Assembly (NCBI GenBank): GCA_002914845.1
Contig: JXTC01000087.1
Location: 188,172 to 252,171 of the forward strand
DNA length: 64,000 bases
Source: Trema orientale
Taxonomy: Eukaryota; Streptophyta; Magnoliopsida; Rosales; Cannabaceae
Reading direction: 5' to 3'
Position numbers and translations under genes: made by a program. The notes under the pieces are model-generated. The model was not told the origin of the DNA. It did no database searches and saw only the letters and a list, made by a program, of their open reading frames with translations. Positions 35,950-46,557 of the stretch are shown in pieces; the first letter of the stretch is position 1, and every line of letters begins with the position of its first letter.

Positions 35950-38900
35950 ATGCGAGGTTTTGTTACGTCAACGATCATGGTGTTAATTTTCATGTTGACT
36001 GTAGGCCTTTGTGCGTTACATGCCAAATGTGGCTCTCCTTCAACTCCTCACTCTGAGCTTCCCTATGGCATAGGTGAAAAAAATCTCTGGGCATAGGTGA
36101 AAAAAATCTTTGGTCTTCTTTTTCTTTTGAATAATTAATCGAAAAGTTAGTCCCTAAGATTATGCAAAAAAAAAAAAAAAAGAAGAAGTCACTATTCATT
36201 CGAAACTGGCTAAAATGGAAAATTTCAAACATTTTCTCTTAAATTAAGGAAAAAACTAGTCATTCACCATCAAATTTTTATTCCTGAACTTTGACACGGT
36301 ACATAGTTTAGTATTTGCACACTTTCGTAATTTGTAGTCTGTAATTTAAGTTTATATCATGTTTAAATTCTGCTCTTTACACATTCTTCTTTCAGTAATT
36401 TTTTATTACCAATAGAAATTTGAGTAAATTACTTTTTAATATATAAATTGCAATTTTTAACACATACAATCTCTTTATATATTTTTAAATTTTTATTTTT
36501 TAAATAACTTTTCACACAATTTTACGAAAAAATAAATTAGATCGTAGTCATCTAAATCCGAAACCTTATATAGAAGGTTTAAAAATTAGAAAAAATATGA
36601 TCTATTAGAGAGGGTATATATACACAAATATGCAAATTTGAATACAAAGATTTATTTATTAATAACAATGAGATCATCATAAATCAAGGAATTGACAAAT
36701 ATACAAATTCGTAGCTCTATTGCCACTTTTTTTTTTTTTTTTTTTGCTTTGCACACTTTTTTAAAATCTTTATTTCTAATTTTATTTTAAAATTTAATTA
36801 CAATTGATTATTCCTCAACTAACCTTTAATTTACTCTTTTTTCTTTTCCTACCCTCATCTTTGTCTCCTTAGTCTCTGCTTTTATTCTATCCATATACTC
36901 CTCCGATTTTTTTCCCTTCTCATGTGCGTATCACCCTTCTTTAAACCAGCAAACTAAGGAATTTTCATTCCTCTTTTGCTTTAACTGTTTGATTTTTGCT
37001 AGAAAATTTAGGTAGGAGCAAGAGACCAAAATATACTCTCTAAATATTTTTTTTTGTAAGATCTTTCTTTTCCAAACCAGGCCACTGACTCCACTCCCAA
37101 ACTCCTCTCCGAAGAACATATACACTATCACGTAATAGAAAGTATAAGGAAACGTTAATATTAAATTGCTATGTGCAATGATTTTGTTTACTGACTCACA
37201 TTGTAAATATATTCTCTTGCTATTTTTTAGAATAAGAGAGGAAGAACTCTTGGATTTGCAGGGTTAAAGAAGGGTGAGGAAAAAACTTAAGAGGGTTGGG
37301 TATCATCAGAAGAATAGAAAAAGAAAAAAAGAAGAGGGGTGGGAACAAGTATGGGGAGAAAGATAAACTGAAGAACAGAAAAAAAGAAAAAGAAGAGAGG
37401 TGGGAACAAGTATGGGGAGAAAGATAAACTTAAATTGAGGGTTAGTTTGGAATCAGAGTGATATAATATTTTTTACTTAAAGTTTAAAATAAAAAGGGTG
37501 TGAGAAAAGTAGACGAAAGGGTGATAATTGTTAAGGTAAAAAATGATAGGTATTGAATTTGGTGTCCACATTTGTGGACTTTTGTCCACCCAATAATTAT
37601 GGACTTTTATCCACCGAATGGAAAAGAAGAGCTCTCCCATAAATAGAGATCCTCTCCTCTTGATTAAAGCATCTCAAAGAAGAAAGAAAAATCCCATAGA
37701 AAAATAAAAGAGTCTTAAATAAAGCTTAAGAGAAAAAGCTTTTGAGAGAATTTTTGTAAGAAAAATTTTTGGGAGTAATTAAGATTGGGGTTGTGAGTTT
37801 TTGTAAATACTTGTATAATTTTTTCCCTATAATAAAAAATCTAATGTAGTCACGTGGGCATAGCCTAAATCCTAAAATTTTACTGAATTATTCCGAGTTC
37901 AGAGGTCTTGGTAATAAAAACCTTTCTTTTGTAATGTTGCAAAATAATTTTATAACTCGGAAATAAAAAACTAGTTGTTCAAATTTAAAAACTAAAGGAC
38001 TGCATCTCAAAGTGGCAAGCATTGGGTGAGGAGATCGGATCTGAGGTTCTCCGACAAGGAGAAAGCGGTGTGAGGTTTGAGTCAGCAGGTAGACGTGGTG
38101 GCAACGATGAGGACAAATGTGCGCAATAGGTGGAGAAAAAGAGGACGTAAGGCAATCTGGTTTTGAAATTGGTATTTTGCTTTTTGGTATTTTCCCTTTT
38201 TTCCCCTTAAATTCTTAGGTTCCGTTTGAAACTTGGATTTTTGGAAGGAAAGAAAAAAAATTTCGAAAAATTTCATTTTCTCTTGTTTGGATTGAAATAG
38301 AAGACGATAAATTTTTTTTTCAAAAAAAACAAAAGTTTAATTTGATGTTATTTATTTATAATTAGAACGTTGACACATTAATTAGTAAAACTAAAAGTGT
38401 GAAAATAAAGTTCTATAAACTTTTAGGAAAAGTATTTTCCTCTTTTACATTAATTAGTAAAACCAAAAGTGTGAAAATAAAGTTCTATAAACTTTTAAGA
38501 AAAATATTTTCCTCTTTCTTTTTCTATGACTTTTCTTCACAATTTTTTTTCCTTCAAAATCCAGGTTCCAAACGGAGCCTTAAGGTTGATTTCTATCAAA
38601 ATTTTTTAAAAAAAAGGGGGTTAATAGCACAAATGGTTCTTGAAGTATCCAACTTGTGATAATTTGGGCCTTAAAGTTTCAATTATAGTAATTAAGCATC
38701 TAAATTTTCTGATTTGTAGCAATTCGATCTTTAAACTATTTAAATTGTAATTTACTGTTAAATTTTTGACCAAAAACATACTTGAGGAGAACGCGGTGGC
38801 ATCTGAAAGTATATTTGAAAAATAATTTAGAAAATTCAAGCATAAAAATAAACAATCACAAAAAAATTTTCTCTAAATTTATAACTCCAAAAATCCTTAA

Positions 38901-39942
38901 AAATGCGAAGAATGCATTATTTCTTCCATCCAAATTTTTTTGTTTAGTTTATTTTCCTTTAAATACATTTTTAGATATTACAACATGCTTATTACATGTG
39001 CTTTTTATTAGAAATTTAACAATAGTTGCAATTTAGGCAATCCAATAACCAAATTACTACAAATCAGAAAATTTAAGGGCTTAATTACCACAATTAAAAC
39101 TTTGGGGATCAAATTACAACAAATGTGATAATTCAGGGACTATTTGTGCCATAAATCCTAAAAAATGAGCTGTAAATAGAGAGAATATTAAACCTAATAC
39201 TTAAGCAATATTCAGAAACAATAAAACGACAAAACAATTGATCATTGAATTTTCATAGAACATTAAGCCGAGAACTCAAATACAATTCAAAGCTTATTCG
39301 GTAAATAGATACATGTGAGATGAAAAATGTAAATATTAAATATCAAGAGTAAGGGTAAAATTTACGGCAAGTACTTGAATGGTCCTATGTATGATAATAA
39401 TAATGTAGAATCTAAGAATTCAATATAAGGGCTCGCATGACAAGATTTACATTTTTGTTTTCCACCTTACAAGTGAAATGAGAGTTGAAATTGTGTTCAA
39501 CATATATGTTGTTTAGAGATGGAGAAAACATCCCTCATTCATTTTACTAGTTTTGAAAAAAGAAATATATAATTATTGCCAAACTATAGCCCTAACTAAT
39601 CTTTTCATTTGGTTAATTGCACAAATTAATCTTGATTTTTTTATAAAAAAAAAACATATCGCAGATAATATTGTTAACAATACTAATAATAGTAATAACA
39701 AAGTTGAAATTATTACCATGATGATGATGATGAAGAATATGGTGGACATTGACAATAGAGCTCCATGCTATCTTTCTCTCCCTACCCTCCACCGAGACTC
39801 TAGCATATACAACAAGCTCATGCTATATCATCTGCTTTGTTGGATGGTTTGCTCGCAATATGTAGGAAATCCTAAGTGGACACCAGAGGCGACACAAGTA
39901 TGTTACGCTCACTGTATGATAAGATGTAATAACTATAAGTAA
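35950..39942 (+). CDS. Small secreted cysteine-rich peptide, copy B (two exons, 3.6 kb intron)
   Basis: Exon 1 is 35950-36073 and exon 2 is 39665-39942, joined in phase 1 as in copy A, giving 133 residues. The signal peptide has the core VLIFMLTVGLCALHA. The mature part carries a Met run (39718-39733), the conserved SIYNKLMLYHLLC block and C-X3-C-X16-C-X3-C (CWMVC ... CYAHC), plus extra Cys near both ends; an upstream Cys lies 23 residues before the block. The donor region is a tandem 23-bp duplication (gggcataggtgaaaaaaatc), so two identical GT donors exist; only the first keeps frame. The intron is swollen by an LTR-like segment and two MITEs, which may reduce expression. Family not assigned. 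Confidence 0.55.
37308..37432. repeat. Tandem duplication of about 62 bp
   Basis: Two adjacent copies of a purine-rich segment containing ggtgggaacaagtatgggga, in the intron of peptide gene B. Confidence 0.8.
37562..37960 (+). mobile_element. Possible LTR fragment in intron of peptide gene B
   Basis: It starts TGTCCACATTTGTGGAC and has a TATA-like CCCATAAATAGAG at 37637 and a polyadenylation-like TATAATAAAAAATC near 37839. This order resembles the promoter and R region of a plant LTR. No 3' boundary or target duplication was found. Confidence 0.35.
38218..38579. mobile_element. PIF/Harbinger-type MITE in intron of peptide gene B
   Basis: Inverted ends GGTTCCGTTTGAAACTTGGA and GGCTCCGTTTGGAACCTGGA (right end, reverse complement) are flanked by TTA on both sides (38215-38217 and 38580-38582). 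The 362-bp body includes a tandem duplication of about 77 bp (cacattaattagtaaaac ...). Confidence 0.85.
38618..39158. mobile_element. Mutator-like TIR element in intron of peptide gene B
   Basis: Long inverted ends (about 110 bp) start GGGTTAATAGCACAAATGG on the left and GGATTTATGGCACAAATAG from the right, and share TAAATTTTCTGATTTGTAG internally. The short direct duplication is imperfect (aaaaaaagg and taaaaaatg). Noncoding. Confidence 0.65.
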
Positions 39943-41140
39943 TTATGATAGGTTAATTTACTTTTTAAGTGCACTGCTCACGATAAACTCACTTATTTTA
40001 AGTATTGCATACTCTTTTACAAAGGACATTTGGACTGGACATTATTAATATTTTATTATTACATTTATTTATCTTATTTGTGCTATATTTGTGTTTACTA
40101 CTAATGTGAAATTTGTGGATGTGCTTTTTAATTGTACCAAAGAAATATGTATGCTTGAATAAATTATATCGTAAATTAATTGAATTGAATCATAATTTTG
40201 CAAATTGATATATGTATACATGCACTATGAAACTTTATTATTTTTAGTAATTTGATATAGACATTGAAGTAATATTAGCTACCGAAAAAATCCAATATTT
40301 CCTGCTGAAAAATGTTTAATTCGCCAAATAATTGAGCAACTATAATGTGAGATTTTCAAATATCGTGCACCAAAAAAAAAAAATCACTCATCACTCGATC
40401 CACTTGTTCTCCCTTATAGGAAAAGAATTGCGAACATTAGAAGTTCGATTTTTCTATTTAACCAATTTGGTATTATTTTGTTGTAGCTTGGTATTATTTT
40501 GTTGTGTTGTAGTTATATGAAATTGTTATGTTTTTTTTAAGCAGCATCTAAGAATTTGATAAATGATATTTAATAAAACTTGTATTATGAATCAACTTTG
40601 TAAAAACTAAATCTTTACCTTATTTCTCAAATTCTGTTTGTAAAAAGTCACAAATTACAAAAATTTGGTAAAACTTGGTATTACTTTAATTAATTCTTGA
40701 ATTCATTATTGGTCTCCCTCCCCTTTTTATTTTTTTTGGCCTGAGACCAAATTATAAACCTCATAGAAAGGATCAAGACAAGATAGTTAAATCAATAGAT
40801 GAAATTGTGCCCGTGAATATTGTAGAGACTAGACTCTATAATCAAAATTTAAAGGGTCCATAATCACTTGTAACTATAATTAAGTATTTAAGAAAGAATG
40901 AAATTAAGATGAGAAATGCGCACCTCAAATCGAGATTTGCCTCAGATTGTCTTTGTAATCTTCAATTATCTTCCCAACAAGGAAGGAAATTTGCCTTTAA
41001 ACACTTGGACCTTGGACAGTTTTGATTTTATAAAGACACCCCATAAATGACACGACAAAAAAATACAGGAGAATCTTCTACGTGAGAATATAATATAGTA
41101 TTTTAATGATATTGATCTCCTTAGACTAAATCCCATTCCT
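39943..41140. repeat. Amplified block, downstream flank of copy B
   Basis: The first 340 bp match the right flank of unit 3 (26652-26709 joined to 30764-31098) and include the empty target site of the foldback element (ACTTATTT, 39991-39998). The part 40850-41130 matches 35069-35700. No gene is visible. Confidence 0.75.
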
Positions 41141-43640
41141 TATGAAGGAGTGATGTATTACAGAATAACGGCCCAAGTCTCAAAAATTTGTCAAGGTTAT
41201 TAATTTTCAGAAATTTTTTATCTCAGGATATTATTTTGCAGAATCTAAACTTTATATTTAAATTGCAGATCACTCAAATCTTAGAGTATTTTTTTGCAGT
41301 TATCCCTTAAATAAATAAGAATAATTAATATTACATTTGGGTAGTCAAGTCGTAGCATATATTATTTAATTATGCTTAATTTGAGATATCAATTAGCATA
41401 TATTATTTAATTATTCTTAATTTGAGATATCAATTTTTGGTAATGAGTAATAATTTCTTTTTGTTGAAAGATATTCATCCTAGTCAAAATATTACGATCT
41501 TTAATGGGTGGATGTAGGTAGTAAAATGAGTAACAAAATGGCATAGCAATTATATAAAAGAGGATACATACGATGATCTTTTGGGTAAGATATTTTTTTT
41601 TCTTTTTTTTTCTTCTATGATCTTTATGACAAGAAGGAACTATTATAGAGTTTATACTATATGTCTCAATTAATTCATTTTAACGAAATTGATGGTAAAA
41701 TTAAATAATTTAGACCGGGTGGATAAACAAAGCTATTTTCTTTTCTTTCTTATTTTCTTTAAAAAAAAAAAAAAAAAAAAAAACTCATGACGAAGAAGCA
41801 CACCCATCTTCTAGAGACTACATCGAACCTTGGGAGCAGGGCCGGCCGACTCAATTGAAAATGAAGCCTTAAGCCAAAATGTGTTGATCCTTTTTATTAG
41901 ACTTTAAAGGGTCCAAATTTATTATTATTATTTATTTATTTATTTATTTTTGCCTATGTGGGACTATAAAAGGAGCTAGTAAATCTATTATATATATATA
42001 TAAAGTAATAAGTACTATAAAATTAAAATATATATGATGTCAAATGTAATTAGACTTAATTATTTATCTTCAAATAAATCAAATTAGCTTATGTATATTA
42101 TAATACATGCATATATAATAGGAAAAAAATTCATTAATACCTTTTTTTTAAAATATATTTTCATAAATACCCATTTTTATTTTTATTTTCATCAATACCC
42201 GTTTTTATACCCATTTTTTTGAGAAATATAAACCACAAGAATTTTATATATAAAATGTCTACTGCGGTATATATTTTATGTGTAAATATTATACCTTAAT
42301 ATCGGTATTCAAAATGCATATAAAATGTATAAATTTATACAATAACTGTAAACCATAGGTAAATTTACATTATCAATGTATAATATAATTTACACATACA
42401 ATGTATACCACAAAACTGGTATTTTTGAAAAAAAAAAATTAAACAGGTATTCGCGAAACATGAGTCACAAAAAGGGTATTGGGCGTAAATTTCTCATATA
42501 ATGAGGGCCTTTTTCAAAGAGCCAATCGTCTTATTCTTAAGTCACCTCTCGGGGTTGGGTCAAACACTTTTAGTAGGGGATCCTCCAATAGGACCTTTTT
42601 TAAAAATTAAAAGAAAAAATATTTTACCTAATTCATTAAAGTATGTTTGTTCAATTGATTCTTTACTTGAGTTGTTTATATTCTTCTATTACAAGCAAAA
42701 AAATATTTAAAAATTCCATGATTCAAACTCTCTAGTTTTCTATTTTTTTAAATTTTTATATATGGATGAATATTTTCTATAAGACATATTTGTTCTAATT
42801 GTAGTATTAACTGAAAAAAATCAATGTAAGACAATAATAATAATAATAAATCGTTATCGTGAAATTATTTAAACACAATATTAATCAATAAATTAACGAA
42901 AATAAATAAGATAAAAAGATAGAATCTCGAAATTAACGTAGTAAAGAAAGAATCTTGGTAAGAATCAATTATAATTAAATAGTTTCTTCAAATTTAACTT
43001 ACCAGTGGCTCTTTTATCTCTAATTTCTATTTTGATTTTGACAAAAAATTCTTGAAAAAATATGAACTATAATAGAGAGCTTGAGAAATGGAAAAAAAAA
43101 AATTGGAGCATTTCTTTATTATCTGCAAAATGTATTGTAAAATCAAGAAAAAGTAGATACTATATATGAGTAAAAGGGAAAAAAAAAAACATTGTAATAT
43201 CGAGAATAAGTAGATACTATAAATGAGTAAAAGAACAAAAAATAATCGGTACATTCCGGGGGGGAAAAAATAAACAAACAACAAAAGTTATTGTAAAAAT
43301 AAAAAAATATATATGTTAATCCTCTTCAAAATTTTAGGCAAGCTATAACATGAATAATTCATGGAGTAGTTATGACAATTTATTCTGAAAATACCAATTA
43401 TGCACCAGGTTATTCAATTTTCCCTGAAATTTGAAAGAAAATATTGTTTAACTTATGAAATATTAAAATGTATAAATAAGGTACTATTATGTTAATTTCT
43501 AAAAATACTTTTTTTTCTATATAGTTAAAGCCTTAATTTTTTAAAAAAAAAATTACAAAAGGGCAATATTAAAAATGGTAAAATAATTTTTTGGGCCTTG
43601 GGTTTGCGTGGGGCTCTCCTAAACTGTCTATATCAATTAG
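41141..43640. other. Intergenic DNA with transposon debris
   Basis: A tandem duplication of about 41 bp lies at 41356-41437 (gcatatattatttaatta ...), and a poly-A tract at 41761-41783. The phrases gcagggccggccg near 41837 and gggccttgggtttgcgtggggctc near 43595 resemble decayed hAT-type DNA, but no matching ends were found. A bounded MITE lies at 42121-42495. The roughly 200 bp before 43880 are the leader of the next gene. Confidence 0.4.
42121..42495. mobile_element. Short Mutator-like MITE
   Basis: The ends GGAAAAAAATTCATTAATACC and, inverted, GAGAAATTTACGCCCAATACC bound 375 bp, with flanking ATATAATA (42113-42120) and ATATAATG (42496-42503). The interior repeats the pattern of a run of T followed by ATAAATACCC. 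Confidence 0.7.
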
Positions 43641-43879
43641 CAAGAGAGAGGAAGACAACCAGCCTTGACCGAGAGACTTAAAAAAGGTCCAAAAAGAAGT
43701 CAGACTCAAAACTCCAACTCCAACTCCAAATATAAAGTCAGAATCAGAACCCTATTCTTTTCCTCTACACACTTGCTGCTCTCTTTCTTAGTCCTTTTGC
43801 CGAAGCTAAAACCCTGAATTCACAGCAAAACCCTTCCAAAGCCTCCTTCGGTTTTAGTCTTTGATCTTTTGAATAGAGT

Positions 43880-45543
43880 ATGCACAGTTTCGCTACAATG
43901 GAGGACACTAAATCTTTGGTGGTAGAAGATTCTTCTCTCTTGCCTCAGAAATTGGTACGTTGCCCAGTCCCAAAAATATGCTCTCTATTTAATTTATGTA
44001 TCTGGGTTTTTAATATTGCTTTCAATACAACATCTGCGTTTTGTAATTTATGGCATGGGAATTTTTTTGGTTTTGGTTTTGATGGGCTGTTTTTGTGTTG
44101 ACATGGGTGTTTGAAATTTACACTTTTTGTATATTGTTTGTTTGGTTTTGACTTTGAATTTTGATATGCTCTATAATTTTAGGTTATAGACAATTTTTTC
44201 TTCCTAAGATTATTCATATATGTATGTGTGTAAATATATGTATTGGGTTTCTTATGCACAAGTGAAAAGTAGAAGCCAAGGGGTGAGACTTTGTTAATAA
44301 GGCCATGAGCTAATAGGTATAATTCTCTAGCGATATCTTTATGAGAAAGTATTGTTTTTCAGTTGTTTGGATTTAAATTTTTTATTCCGGAAGTAGAAGA
44401 AAAGAGTTCAGAATATGAGGCTTTTTCAGATGTTAGACTTCCTGATATGCCCCCTTTGAGCTTTATGGGTTTATCTCTCTATCTTATAAAGAAAGAGTAT
44501 CCCTTTGCGGGGAAAAAAAAAAATAAAGAAAGAAAGAAAGAAAGAGTATCCATGTTTTGTTATTAATTGCATGTTTCCAATCATCCAATGGTATCGCCGG
44601 AAAGACCAAAATAGTTCTCTGTTTTTTGTCAATTAATTTTCTAATTTTAATGGCATTGTTCTGGTATGAGCAGCGCTAATGACCACCTATAGCACTATAC
44701 ATTAATAGATGTGTGTGACTCCTATAAAATTCACTCGTAGATGTGTGTGGGGCTTTGCACCCCAAGTTCCTTTTTATGTCCTCTTCTTGTATACACAGTA
44801 ATACAAAATCTTGCACTTCTCATACAGCTTGTTACGGTTTTTTTTAGTTATTTCACCTCACAGTACTCTGCCATCTGCCATAAATCATAATGCTCGATTG
44901 CTCGTTGGATTGATCAAATTTGCCATCACTCTTTTTTCAATGGATGCCTTTAGTGATGAGTTATATCATTTGATTTGAAGAAATTTCTGTTTAGCTTCAT
45001 ATCAAAATTTCGGAAATTCGGCCCTTAAATGGTTTCTTGATCAAGTTTTGTCTTAATGTGTGATTTGTGTACTGACCATCTTTTTTTGTTATTCACAGAG
45101 TGGAGCAATGCCTGGTGATAATGATACTTCTATGGACATAATCGGAAAAGATCAAAGGTAGGAAAGAATATAACTTGTTCACCTTGTATAGGAACTTTTT
45201 GTTTAGGAGATTCATAATTAAGAGGATGACACCAAGTAATTAACGTAATATTGAACTGCATTGCAGGTTTCCAGTTGCTGAACCTAGTAGAGTGAAGGAG
45301 CCTGTTGCTGAAAACAAGGATGCTGGTGAAACTGAGGAAAATGATTACAGCGACGATGATGAGGATGACGATGACGATCTTCCTGATGAGGACGTCACCT
45401 CCTCAGAAGAAGGGAGTGATGACGAAGAGGATGATTCTGAATCTGATGATGACGCTGATGATGCTGGTAATGGTGAAGATGGAAGCGACAGTGACGATGA
45501 TGATGACACTGAAGACAGTGACGACAGTGATGACGATGTGTAG
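43880..45543 (+). CDS. Very acidic small protein, ending at an in-frame stop before a basic tail
   Basis: Exons 43880-43954, 45099-45157 and 45267-45543 join in phase to 136 residues; Met codons at 43880 and 43898 are both possible starts. The N-terminal ~55 residues are ordinary. The rest is almost entirely Asp, Glu and Ser (runs such as YSDDDEDDDDDLPDEDV), suggesting a disordered nuclear or chromatin-associated acidic protein; that is inference, and automated pipelines give such proteins unrelated names. At 45541-45543 a TAG is followed in the same frame by DDEGEEQPQPPSKRKN and then TAA at 45592-45594. The acidic character and the basic PPSKRKN end read like the natural C-terminus, so the TAG is probably a nonsense change or sequence error. 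Confidence 0.75.
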
Positions 45544-45939
45544 GACGACGAAGGAGAAGAGCAACCACAACCTCCTTCCAAGAGGAAGAACTAAGAAAAC
45601 TTTTCTAACTTTTTTCTTGTTGGCGGCTCGAATAGATAATTCACGAGTTTGTTTAGGTAGTAATCTCTTTATTCTTCACACATTATAGGAATATTCATTG
45701 TCAATTATATTTGGTTATATTAAACTATTCCCAGCCTCAAAGAACGAGGAGGGGGCTATAGATATCTATGGAGAGAAATAGAGAATCTTTTCTTTGATGA
45801 ATAATAGTTTTACCAGTGAAAATTGCCAAACCAAAAGCCCAATTGAATCAATACTTTATTGATACACCAAGAGTCTTAATACAACAACATCCCATAATCT
45901 CTTAAGGCTGAGGTCTTATTCTCCTCTTGAGACGTTGCT
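45544..45939. terminator. Convergent 3' ends of two genes
   Basis: Plus-strand 3' UTR of the acidic-protein gene and minus-strand 3' UTR of the TTM3-like gene. An AATAAA on the minus strand near 45848-45857 is a plausible polyadenylation signal for the latter. The two transcripts may overlap. Confidence 0.5.
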
Positions 45940-46557
45940 TCACTCGGGCAACTTCCGGGATCGGAAAATGGCGAATTTCGAGACGTCGGAATAAGAGAAA
46001 GGAATCCCATTCTTCCCCAAGAAGTGCTCCAACAACTGCTTGTCCCTCTCAGGGTTCGAGCTCTCGCATTCGAGCTCGTAATTCGTCCCGAAATCGTATC
46101 TGGTCTCATCGAGCTCCAACTTCAGGCCTTCCCAGTCATAAACCGCCCTCACATTCCTGAACCCACCCAAACACACCAACCCATCTCCTCCTCCTCCGAC
46201 CACCCCAAACTCCTCCCTCACTCGCTTCAGTATCTCCGACGAGTCCACCGCCAGGAGCCGCCACGGCTCCGCCACGCAGGCCCGGCCCAGGGCGGGGTCG
46301 AAGGGCTCCTCCTGCTCCTCGACGCGGCTGACCCCGTCCGAGATTACGGGCTTGGCTTTGAGGGACAGAACGCAGCGGGAGCTGTCGTCGTAGAATCGGA
46401 GGCGGAGGACGGCGAGGTTGGAGGAGAGCTCGGCGTTGGCGCCGTCGAAGAAGACGTTCTCTTGGAAGAAGGTGTCGGTGTGGAAAGGGGAGAGGAGGTC
46501 AGAGAGCCTCTGGTGGGTCGACGAGTCTGGGAGGCGGAGCTTCACTTCGACTTCCAT
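45940..46557 (-). CDS. TTM3: CYTH-domain triphosphate tunnel metalloenzyme, TTM3-like
   Basis: An intronless frame of 205 residues starts at the ATG at 46557. The frame continues upstream without another ATG. The protein begins MEVEVKLRL, the ExExK metal-binding signature of the CYTH/TTM fold, at the very N-terminus as in Arabidopsis TTM3. Further tunnel residues follow in order: LRLRFYDD, LSLKAKP, RVEEQEE, KLELDETRYDFGTNYELECE, ending SKFAIFRSRKLPE. Family knowledge: plant TTM3 hydrolyses tripolyphosphate in a metal-dependent way. The Arabidopsis gene (AT2G11890) is expressed from a bicistronic mRNA with CDC26. No CDC26-like frame is visible upstream here. The coding part is notably GC-rich. 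Confidence 0.93.
   Translation of the reverse strand: MEVEVKLRLPDSSTHQRLSDLLSPFHTDTFFQENVFFDGANAELSSNLAVLRLRFYDDSSRCVLSLKAKPVISDGVSRVEEQEEPFDPALGRACVAEPWRLLAVDSSEILKRVREEFGVVGGGGDGLVCLGGFRNVRAVYDWEGLKLELDETRYDFGTNYELECESSNPERDKQLLEHFLGKNGIPFSYSDVSKFAIFRSRKLPE

Noticed and set aside
41830..43640. A large hAT element suggested by gcagggccggccg near 41837
   Set aside because: No complementary right end or 8-bp duplication could be found. Only scattered similarity remains.
45345..45581. Ser-rich minus-strand frame opposite the acidic protein
   Set aside because: GAT/GAC repeats read in antisense give Ser runs. The plus-strand frame has matching exon phases and upstream exons.
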